Part shown: piece after piece, positions 45,346-54,784 of the stretch
Numbering within the stretch: the stretch's first letter is position 1
Layout: the number at the start of each line of letters is the position of its first letter
From: Actinernus sp. WN-2022
Lineage: Eukaryota > Cnidaria > Anthozoa > Actiniaria > Actinernidae
Assembly: GCA_030867875.1 (NCBI GenBank)
Contig: JAOWCC010000441.1
Span: 405,442 to 469,441 of the forward strand
Direction of reading: 5' to 3'
DNA: 64,000 bases
Translations under genes and position numbers: made by a program
The notes under the pieces: model-generated
The model's database searches: none
What the model saw: only the letters and a program-made list of their open reading frames with translations
What the model was told of the DNA's origin: nothing

Positions 45346-47471
45346 TTGACAAGGTTAGCTTGAAACTAATTAACGTGCCCTGTTGCCACGTTGAATGTTC
45401 TCTTTGTGCTTATTAATCCACTGGTACAAGGCTGACATTTCCAAGTTTTTGAAAGGGTCTCTTTCAAAGTCAGAGAAACAGAGAAGTCAGAGAAACCTGG
45501 TTGACTTGTGAATATATCTGCTGAAACTGCTCTCTTGATCAATTCATTAAGGTCGCCTACTTCACAACTTTTTGTATGCTTACCAGACCTCTTAATACGG
45601 TGCAGACCCTGATCAAAGTTGTTCAGCATAGACCTTACATCATTTTCTGATTGGCAGATCCGCCTCACTGCTTTTTCAGTCACATTGGGTCCAAGGTTCT
45701 TGATACTTGTCTTTATGAAGCGGTTGCTGTGTTCCACTTCCAGGTCATGTGGAATGTTATTTCCAATTCCACCATTCGTGTTGACACTTCGATTGCAAAC
45801 ACATCGCTCACTGTCCCTGGAAGACAGAAGGGCTTCTACAAGAAATGCCTGGTAGAGGCACTCTATATTTGGTGCTGCCCTGGCCATCAGCTTTACAATA
45901 TAACAACACATACTTATATTGTCTCATCAACCTCGAACCATCTCCTTCTTTGATAGAATCTAAAAAATTCTGGAAAAGCAAACCATCAGCAAGCAAGGCA
46001 CAGTTATAACTGTACACATCATCAGTGTTACTCTTGCACTTGATGCTGGTTGACTTCGAAGGCTTTGAATATGATGATTGCTTCTCAGCAACACTGCCAG
46101 CTGGAACTTCTGGATGTGGATTGTGTGTGGACTCATGCCTCCTCCTACTTGCACCATCATACTTAAGTGACACCTGGCACCCAGGAAATCGACACAGGAA
46201 TATTCCATCTGCTGTACGTGGCTGTTGATCTTGAACATCTTGAATCTCCTGATTTGTCAAGATACTGTCAAGGAGGTGGTTGACATAATCATCAGAAAAA
46301 ACACATTTGTCAACGATTAGTGATGCTGCCTTGTGTAAGTATTCCAACTAAGACTGTTTGCTCTGTGTTGATATGTCATCAGGCAAGGGATATTTCGTTG
46401 GACAGCTTTGTTTATCAATAAATCCAAGCACAGAGAAAGATGCAGTGATTACTCTGGCTTTGATTACAATTGCCAGGAAATCTCTGTCAGCACAATAAGC
46501 TGAGTGGGGTTCTGCTGTAACATTTCTGCGGTTGATGAGTGCACGGTCAGAACTCAAAGTGCACTTATCAACCTCTGACTTTGCAGAGAAGAACCGCTTG
46601 TAGATGAGCTGTAAAAAATAATTAAGCACTAATTAGTAATGCATGTAGCAATGATGAAACAATAGAAACATCACTATTTAAAAATAGTACTGTTTCACAT
46701 ACAATTATGTATTGTTTGCACTCAAGGCTGTGAGTGGCAATATATAAAGCAGCTAGTGCCATTCCCCATGTTCATATATACTGTCACAATGAAGTTGTAT
46801 TTGGTTATTAGTATATTTATTTACACCTGTTAGCCAAAACTTCATCCTTTTGCAAAATAGTAAAAAGGAATTAATTAGCAATGAGCCAGAGTTCAGCTAA
46901 AGTGCATTTCGTTTGTTTCTTTAATTCACTCCTTTTAACAAAATTTACTATTTTGTAAAAGGAGAACGTTTCTGCAAACAGGTGTAAATGTAAAGCACAT
47001 TTGGGCATTTTTTTCAACAAATCACAGTTTCTGATACTTACAGACAACATTTTAACTCCAGCATGCCAGTCACCGATTTGCAGGTTGAAGCCTTCGAGAC
47101 GATCTTCTGGAGTATACCCATTGGACACTGATGATATGAGATTCACTGCTCTCTCTATTGATAGCTGATCTCCTGCAATGATCTGATTATCAAAGGCACC
47201 TTCTGTGGTTTTGGGAATATATGACTGAAGCTGTTGGAGAATGGCAACCATATCCTCATTTACATTTTCATTCTTAAATATTGTTCCCAGTTGAACCTGC
47301 AAGTGATACAAATACAAAACAAAAGTCTGGATCATTCATTGTTGATAACTTTGTTCATTATTGTTATGTACATGTGTATGTATATTATATTGCTTTATTT
47401 TTCTCTCTCTCTTTCTCTTTCTCTTTCTTTCTCTCTTTCCGTATTTCTTTCATCAGGAGCTCATTACCATG

Positions 47472-47779
47472 CAGGAGTGTCCATATGCACTATACCCGTG
47501 AGTCAGCGTATGGCCGGTTTGAGCTATTTTTAGAACATGTTTCCTGGTTAACTGCCTTCTGACTCAGCTGCGATCGTGCATATGCTTGCCATAATTATCG
47601 AGATTAAGAATGATCTATTGTACTTTGAGGTGATTTTACTAACGCTGCATTGTCCTGACTATGGTTTGAGTGGATTCCCAAAGTGTGGGCACATGAACTC
47701 CTGTGAGATCTGTTCTAAATATAGCTCAATCCAGTCATACGCTGACTCACAGACCTAGTATGGGAGATGGACACTCCTG
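47472..47779. mobile_element. 308 bp MITE with about 68 bp inverted repeats
   Basis: The left arm CAGGAGTGTCCAT...GTGAGTCAGCGTATG...TTGAGCTAT and the right arm ATAGCTCAA...CATACGCTGACTCAC...ATGGACACTCCTG mirror each other. No coding capacity. Lies just upstream of exon 47,296-47,042, in the preceding intron. Confidence 0.85.
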
Positions 47780-48011
47780 GATAAAAATCGTACAGGGTAT
47801 AATTTTTTTCCAGGAAAACCTATGGGGTATGGGATTTTTTAATGAACTATGTAACAGGATATGAAAAATTCAGGTCAAAACTCATACATTTTTTATTTAT
47901 TTTTGGAAAATATCCGACGGGGTTCGAAACCCGGTACTCCCCTTAAATAATGACCGGTCCCTGATGGGCTCCTGCTTTCATTCATTCCCAAGTGTTGTGA
48001 ACTTAGTATAG

Positions 48012-48146
48012 GTAATCATACGGTTTCGAGTGCAATTTTGGATTAATTTGCACAAGTTGGTTTTTCAAAGAGTATCAAAATTACACGAGCCTGCAAAACA
48101 CACATGTGAATTAATCCTAAATTGCATAAGAAAACCATATGATTAC
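48012..48146. mobile_element. 135 bp MITE
   Basis: The left arm GTAATCATACGGTTT..TGCAATTTTGGATTAATTTG is mirrored by AATTAATCCTAAATTGCATAAG..AACCATATGATTAC. Same intron as the previous MITE. Confidence 0.75.
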
Positions 48147-48318
48147 TTATTAATATACATGAAAAAATTTACAAACAAATAATCTTTACTATCCTTCATT
48201 TTAAGTCGCGCCCTGGTACAAAAGCAGCTTTGAGCGCACGCTCTTTGCTCGAAAATAGAGTAATGGTTGCATCAGCAGCACATGCTAGCTAAAATTGAAA
48301 GCTTTTCACTCAAATCAC

Positions 48319-48400
48319 TAGCCTGTTCCAGGCTCTCAGATAGTGTGAAAGGGGCAAAAGAAAATGCAAGATGAAAAGAAAGAAGAGGGAGACTGGGGAG
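48319..48400. mobile_element. solitary element end, TAGCCTG-hairpin type
   Basis: TAGCCTGTTCCAGGCTCTCA, in which GCCTG and CAGGC can pair, is followed by a purine-rich stretch (GAAAGAAGAGGGAGACTGGGG). This is the architecture of the 13 kb element's terminus, but no matching opposite end was found within reach. Confidence 0.5.
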
Positions 48401-49183
48401 AGATTACACTTTTTTGCACTCAATTATATTTGAACTGCACTGCTCTTAGCCAATCAGAATAGAGAATGTTTTTCATGCATATTATTATAATGGTTAACAT
48501 TTTAAAATCTTTTTTTGCTGTATATACCTTAACAGATTTTTCTGACATTTCCTTTGAGAACTTGTGGGGAATGTGATAAATGCATGCATCTTTCAGTGGG
48601 GCATACACATCAAAATAGTCAACCAAAATTCTTGACACCAATACAGTATAATTGTATCTTTGTCTCAGTTGATCAATGGCACTTGGGAGGAATTTCATGT
48701 TAGATACTGTGGATAACACTTCTTTTGGTGCCTCAGTTGGAAGCAGGTTTCCAGAAACTCTATTTGTGAACATGTTGTGGTTCACCCAGTGAATGTCTCT
48801 ATTCTGTTTTGAAGCTGTCATGTTTTTCCTGTGGATTTCTAAATCAATGTTATCAAATGCAATGGTGAATCCAGGATGACAGCTCTTTTGATGTACTTGT
48901 AGGATTTCTTTGGCCTTGTGTGTTTCATTGGGGGTTGAGGCTAAACTATGATTTGTGACACCACTACTTAGGGCTTTTGTTTTCACAGACTCACTGGAAA
49001 TGTCTTCCTTTGCAGTCTTGAGAATCATATCAAAATTATCTCCAAGTACATCCAATTTTGATAATGCCACTTTGTTACAGCATGATACTTTCAGTTTAGA
49101 CAAGCGGTCAAGAGCAGACTATGAAAATAAACAATACAACACAATTTAGTATATATATATATATAGCTGTTCCATACCGGATG

Positions 49184-49625
49184 TTAAGTAGCAGTATATA
49201 GGCACTTAGTAGTAGTAGCAGTAGATTCAAAATTCAGATTCTTTTCAATACGGATCTTTCCGGATGCATGTTTTGTCGACTTAACATGGTTTACAATGAC
49301 CGTCTTCTTTAGACCAATCTCTTCACGGCAAGCATTGCAAAAAAGCTTACCATTTGATACAACTAAGTTTTCTCCAGGAAACGCTTTAACTCTCACAGAA
49401 GGACTAACGTTCTTGGGTTTGGTGGTCGGTATCGCTTGCCATCTTTGGGAAGATTGCATTGCATTGACCTTTTTCTCGATAAATCCGATGCTGTTGGAGA
49501 TCTCGAGGTGTTCAGTAACATTGCTGTTCTTTGTTTATGATTTTTCTCGCTTGATTGTTGAGACGATTCATCTGAGGAGGCAGCTGACAGTGTTGTAGAA
49601 CTTTCAGAAGTATTGGAAGCCATTT
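49184..49625 (-). pseudogene. BED/C2H2-type N-terminal fragment, hAT-like family
   Basis: One frame starts with MASNTSESSTTLSAASSDESSQQ (Ser-rich) and ends near QCNLPKDGKRYRPP. After a frameshift the next frame reads PSVRVKAFPGENLVVSNGKLFCNACREEIGLKKTVIVNHVKSTKHASGKIRIEK, a BED-like finger with C-x2-C and H-x4-H. I associate this N-terminus with hAT-like transposase proteins of cnidarians. The rest of such a protein is absent. It is probably a separate fragment next to the DUF6589-type gene rather than part of it. Confidence 0.5.
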
Positions 49626-50002
49626 GTTTTGCTATTTTGTAATTGTAACCAGACCTGGAGGCCTGGTATTTAAAATGTGGCCAGTGTTTCCTGTGGGAAT
49701 CCTGTGGTTTTGGCAAAGTGTTTTATAAAAGAAAGGCTGATTCAAAATTCGAGGAAACTTTGCACTATTATTCTAGCATTTATGCTCGATTCTTTTGCCT
49801 CACTATTATGCTCAAAATTATGCCGGCATAAATGTGGACAGCCCTAGTAGTAACCACCATGACATGCTAACTTGTATTATTCAGAGTAATTTATATCCAT
49901 TCTGCAAGTCTGGCTTAAGTTGGCTGCCTTCCTTTCTTTAACTTCATGTCATATTTAAGGTTAAAAGGACCAACCACAATACAAGTTTTTCTTTTTCTTT
50001 AG

Positions 50003-50225
50003 GTACTTAATGATTTGTACAACCCGGTTTCACCACCTGCTAGACAATTTGGATCAGAATTGGATTGATGTGCAGTTGTTTGCAGATGCCATTCATGCTG
50101 CTGGAGCTCCACTACAGAACTGTTGGGGATTTATTGATGGGACTTTGAGGCCATGTTGTAGACCCATCCAAAACCAAAGAATTATCTTCTCTGGTCACAA
50201 ACGCATACATGGTTTGAAATTCCAG
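50003..50225 (+). pseudogene. PIF/Harbinger transposase, single exon
   Basis: After a TTTAG acceptor at 50,002 the frame reads TRFHHLLDNLDQNWIDVQLFADAIHAAGAPLQNCWGFIDGTLRPCCRPIQNQRIIFSGHKRIHGLKFQ, the first catalytic block (F-I-D-G-T) of HARBI1-like nucleases. It is followed by CAG-GCAAGT, which looks like a GC-AG intron donor. No exon with the second and third catalytic acids was found downstream, so this is probably truncated. A Myb-like partner gene lies at 51,502-52,626 on the other strand, as is typical of Harbinger elements. Confidence 0.8.
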
Positions 50226-51501
50226 GCAAGTTCAAATTTAACTTATTTAAAAAAATATTATGCCCATAGGCAGGTGAGAGGCCAAGGGGTGGGGGGCTTG
50301 AATTTTCCTAATTCCTTATAAAATCATATCCCAAATCCAAATTTCTTGCTTTGTTCTATATGCTCCCCCAGTGTTTGCTACACCCGAGTTTTTTTAGTGT
50401 TGCTACAGCCCTGAAAGTTGTTTATCTGTGATATTCAAAGTCATCAAAATGATTTTAAGTAGCAAGAGAACTTACTTTAGTTGATACCTCTTAGGCTGTT
50501 TCTGTACAGGTGTAGTTTTATTTTTTCACTGATGAATGTAGCCACTTATATCACCAATGGCACATTTTGTATTTGAGTAATGGTCTTGGCCCCAGGGGTA
50601 AGGAATTTGAATTCAATTTATGTCCCTGTAGTATGGCTATTTGACATTATATATACATTTGACCAGCTATATGTTGCCCTGGGTGGGGATTTTAAGTATA
50701 TGTGACCCAAATCATTGCCCATCTTCCAAATGTCAAATTCTCACCCCTGGCTTAACATTAATAGATGCACTAGAATTAAGTGAAATCATTTTCATCATTA
50801 ATGAATTTATTATTTGTTGTAATAAAGGGTTAATTCAAGCCAAAAAAACTGCATACAATACATGTAATAAACCCCAGCAAGAAAACAATCTATTAAAAAA
50901 TGTGTAGTTTTTAGTTTGGTAAAATACGCTGTCACATAAACATAGATGTATATCAATTACACGATGCTTCATGAATTTGGCCTCTGCTTACAATTGGGAG
51001 GGAAAACAACTACTTGCCTTTTTGACTTGGACCAGGAGTCTCGTCATCACTGCTTGTAGTACTATCAGAAGACTCTAAATATCAATATATTGTGATAGTG
51101 CTGTAAGTTGTAAATTGTGTGACAGAATGATCATGCTTACTTTGAAATAATTATTACTTGTTTGTCCTGCTTTGATTGGTAAAGTTTGTGTGAAAACAAA
51201 GCTCTCTTCCACCATTCTGGCAATGGGTCTTAAATAACCAAGTAAAAAAGTAAGCTATACCTGTGTGATTTCTTGCACATCCTTGTGCCATATACGTAAT
51301 TTTTGTGCAATATGAAGTCTGCTACATTCTTTATACTTATTAATGAAGACCAATATAGAAAAGTTACAGCTCTCCCAAAAAAGACAGTATAAACTCTGAC
51401 TGAGCCTAAAATATAACAAGCTTATTTCGTCTCAATGTGGCCATTGCAGCATCTCTCATCACTTTTGCAGTCCTTTTTTTACTTTTAGAATTCTTTTCTT
51501 T
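50226..51501. other. no exon recognised
   Basis: The remaining transposase exons would be expected here but could not be identified. Confidence 0.4.
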
Positions 51502-52626
51502 TTACAAATCCTCCAGAAATGAGAATGCATCATCCAATAGCTGCTGAAGCTCATTATATTGTTCCTCGGTACCAGACCTATGATTAAGTAGTTTATATGT
51601 TTATTACTCTATGGCTGAAAACAACTAATGTTTACTAATTTCTACAAGCATCTGTAGAGAGATCCAGAATGTTCAGGAGGGGGTGTCACTTGCCTTATAA
51701 ATATATGGTGCCTCTAATGTTTCTATTAAAGTTTTTGAACTCCCTCGCCTCAGTATTACATAATAATAGGTTTAGTACAGCATGTGCAGTGGAAAATACT
51801 TCAGCATTTGGATCAGACCTGATGGATCACTCATTTGGGCTACTTGAAGGCAGCTGTAACCCCTCCCCAAGACCGTTTCTATGAGGTAAGCTAGAATACC
51901 CACTGAGATCAAACAACATTAGTCAAACATACTTTTTTAAAGCAGCCGCATTGCCAGCTTTGTGGTGAACCAATAACACCTCAAAATGTTCTTTGCATGA
52001 GCGGCCTTTTATTTGGATGTCGCCTCCCCATGCTAATGACCGCCCAGTCAGTTGCTGTTTTGGGGTGATTGGGTTTTGGGGTAGATCGATATCATGCCTT
52101 TCGTGCCACCTGAACATTGGCTGAGCAAAAACAACAAATACATTTTAGCATTCAAGCTCCCAAAGAACGTATAAAGGAAAAAAGCTTTGATTCAAGAAAG
52201 GGCTTAGGTTCCGTTTTTCATTGAATGATTTTATATTTTTTAAGCATTAGTGTTTCTATGAAGCCAACACAGTCAGCAAAATTGCAAAACCTAAAAATGA
52301 CCTTAGTTTTTTACTCGTTGTGCAATAAACAGTCGATAACAACTGCTAGTGTTTAATTTAAATCAAGTCCAAAACCGATTATGAGCTTTTCTGATCTGAA
52401 AATTTAAGGTATTTTCTAGTTTACTAAAGACAGCATGCTCAAATCGACGCTATCAATCGTCTTGTCACAAAACGAACATTTCTACCGCCAATTTTGGAGC
52501 CTCGAAGTGCTTTCATTAAAAACAAAATCGTTTAACTTATTGAGAACATGTTTAGGAATTAAGCCTTTACTTTTTTCTGATGTTAAAAGCCACAAATACC
52601 TCCCAAGTACTTACTCGTTTCTCCAT
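51502..52626 (-). CDS. Myb/SANT-like partner protein of a Harbinger element, short form
   Basis: Three exons with GT-AG borders: 52,626-52,615 (MEKR), 52,120-51,933 and 51,577-51,502, giving an open frame of 91 residues. It reads PMFRWHERHDIDLPQNPITPKQQLTGRSLAWGGDIQIKGRSCKEHFEVLLVHHKAGNAAALKKS and ends GTEEQYNELQQLLDDAFSFLEDL. The R-S-x-K-x-H-F-x-x-LL and GTEEQYNELxxLLDD blocks fit the C-terminal half of Myb/SANT-like proteins that accompany PIF/Harbinger transposases and help them enter the nucleus and bind DNA. The tryptophan-rich Myb repeat that normally precedes it is missing, so the first exon may be wrong or the gene truncated. Confidence 0.55.
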
Positions 52627-52815
52627 GACTTCACTCGTATGACAAAATTGTCCAATAGCACCTGTGCGACAGAAAATGATGTGAGAGCACGCAGAGCTGT
52701 TGTTAATAGGGCAAAGTGGAAGAAATAATCAAAAGAAAATTGTTCTGCGATGACTGCTGCACGTAAACAAGGCAGCCCAACAAATAACACAAACAAGCGA
52801 AACTCTGAAGCCTAC

Positions 52816-53600
52816 CAGTATTTTCGGTCGCTTACAGAACGCAGCTTCCTTGTTAAATCGTGAGGTAGATTAATCTGGATCAATCTCTGGTCAAGTTTTA
52901 CTTGAAATCCAACTAAGCTGTAGTTGGAGGTAGCAAATGTGTTGCTCAGCCACTTATTGAAAAGTTGTCGTTTCAAAATGCCTTCACAAACACAATGCAT
53001 CCAATCGATAGGTATGTTGTCTGGGATAGCAACAAAGTTTTTCAGGGCAGATTCTCCCTTGAAACCAAATATGTCCTTTCCAGTTCTTTGTGCCAAAGAT
53101 GCCAGCTGTACACTCTCTTCTTTCGTTCTTAGTTCCAGTGAGTGTGTGTAAGTGTAAAGTCTTGAATGTGTTGTTACACTATATTCCCCTGGGTGTTTAC
53201 ACACACTACAGCCAAACTTACCATTGAATTGTTTCATATTTAACAATAAGACTTTAGCTGGGAGATCAGCAATCAGTGCATTAATACACACTTGGAAACA
53301 TACTACTTCTTCATCGCTGACTTGCATATCAAACCATTACTGAGCTCATGAAGTTCAGTTATAAACTGCTGCTGGAATACCTCCATATCTGGCTTGGTTT
53401 TCCCATACCAAAGTCCCGTAAGGCGTATGTTGTCAAACTTGTACCTTTGTGTGGTGGGAGTTCAACCACAAAACTAACAAGTGGCCAGATTGCCAAATTC
53501 CTTCATTTTAACAATGGGGCACCATCAGTATTTGTGACCAAAGACAGTACCTCTGTATCTTCATTGATATTGCTTAACTGGTACTCCATTTAGACTGTAC
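52816..53600 (-). pseudogene. CACTA/EnSpm Tnp2-like transposase fragment
   Basis: A 170-residue frame reads ADLPAKVLLLNMKQFNGKFGCSVCKHPGEY, SLELRTKEES, GKDIFGFKGESALKNF and DNIPIDWMHCVCEGILKRQLFNKWL. These blocks (C-x2-C with HPGE, then D-x-MH-x-V-x-E/G-x-x-K) are characteristic of the Tnp2 family of CACTA/EnSpm elements. Upstream, in shifted frames, NIRLTGLWYGKTKPDMEVFQQQFITELHEL provides the preceding block. At least two frameshifts are present. The exon ends at 52,816 with a GTAGGC donor. Confidence 0.75.
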
Positions 53601-54145
53601 CATCTTGGATGTCCCTAATGCTGGAAGTGAGCTGTTCAGCTTTCAGTGCTTGTTTGTAGGCCACTATGTCATCCCAATATTCTAGTTGACAAAAAATATA
53701 TTGCTTGCATTATGTACATCAACTAGATGGATCATACCTTTAAACAGTTTGTTGCTTTAAAATACTTTCATGCTTTGTAAAAATTAGGAAGCAAGGGTGG
53801 CAAACTGTTATTTATGATCCAACCAACACGTGTTGGTCAACTGTTGGCCGACCAACAGTAAAGTGTCAGCCGCTAGTCAATCAACTAATGAGTGACTGTC
53901 AGCCAATGTTTTACTCTCAGTTGGCCGACAGCCTGTGTACATCCACTGCTCAGCCTCAAAAATTGGGAGAGCATCTGTGAGTTATGTCTTTAATCATGTT
54001 CCAGGTCACGTGGATATTCCCAGAAATTGGGAAACGTATATGATTATAAGTTACCGGTAGTAGGCTTTTATTGGCGAAATGAATATATGTCACTGTTTAC
54101 TTGCTTACTGTGGATTTACCCGACATGAGTTTAACAGGGCTCGAC
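53601..54145. other. no gene; inverted-repeat words
   Basis: Between 53,815 and 53,935 the words CAACTGTTGGCC, GGCCGACC, GACTGTCAGCC and GTTGGCCGACAG recur in both orientations, suggesting a small degraded palindromic element. Nothing else recognised. Confidence 0.45.
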
Positions 54146-54707
54146 CTTAACGGTAGTCAACTAGCCAAATACTAGTGGATTTTCAGTTTTGGCTAGTGGA
54201 AGTTGCTTCTTTACTAGCCATGTTGGCTAGCTACTAAATTTTCTAGTAAATGGAAAATGCCATGATCATACATTGTACCTTTGTTGTTATACTGCACAAA
54301 TACTAGCATATAATTGCATAGAAATGATTACTCCTTTGCGATTTATAGCCATTTTGAAAAATCAAGAACTTGGCCAAGAGACTGGATGCTAGGTTACCCA
54401 TCATGCAGTACTGTCATAAATCAATCCGCCATCTTGTTTTTTTCTGCTTCAATAGCATGTATGTCTGTATTGACTATTGTTTCTGATGCATCAATGGATA
54501 TTAGAGACTTAGGATCTTCCACAAATTCCTCCGACTAACAGTTTGAAAAGAAAAGTAAGTGATGATTCTAAAGGAGAAACTTCGAAGAACTACTATAGAT
54601 TGTATATAACGAACGTTACATTTTTAATCACTAGCAGAAAGGTCTCTTTGGCTAGTGAACATTTACTTCTTACTAGCTGTAAGCCTACTAGCAAAAGAAG
54701 TTAAGGT
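54146..54707. mobile_element. about 560 bp non-autonomous element with CTAGC-rich ends
   Basis: GACCTTAACGGTAGTCAACTAGCC near the left end is mirrored by GCAAAAGAAGTTAAGGTC at the right, and both flanks are rich in CTAGC and GCTAG words (at least nine). A 280 bp part recurs in inverted orientation at 9,172-9,455. An open frame inside (54,314-54,538) shows no motif. Confidence 0.55.
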
Positions 54708-54784
54708 CTATCAGGTATATCTGTGTACAAAGAATAAAAAAAAATCATTTTAGAAAGCATCCCCCTCCCTCCCCTACTCAGTTC

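Larger units (their letters stand above)
45366..49118 (-). pseudogene. DUF6589-type protein gene, second copy
   Basis: Exon 49,118-48,528 begins SALDRLSKLKVSCCNKVALSKLDVLGDNFD and holds PGFTIAFDNIDLEIHRKNMTAS..RDIHWVNHNMFTNRVSGN and IYHIPHKFSKEMSEKSVK. Exon 47,296-47,042 gives YIPKTTEG...IIAGDQLSIERA and RLEGFNLQIGDWHAGVKML. From 46,608 the frame reads YKRFFSAKSEVDKCTL..RALINRRNV, meets an in-frame TAG near 46,349, continues LEYLHKAASL, a C2H2-type finger (CRFPGCQVSLKYDGASRRRHESTH) and KEGDGSRLMRQYKYVLLYCKADG, then shifts frame to ECLYQAFLVEALLSSR and GNNIPHDLEVEHSNRFIKTSIKNLGPN. Motif order equals that of the first copy and of Pfam DUF6589. FDN, GDQL and DLEVEHSNR are candidates for an acidic active site (inference). 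Stop and frameshift make this copy dead. Confidence 0.8.

Noticed and set aside
48319..48400. Reading the lone TAGCCTG hairpin end as a terminus of the second helicase plus DUF6589 module
   Set aside because: It lies inside an intron of the DUF6589-type gene and has no mirrored partner, so it cannot bound the module.
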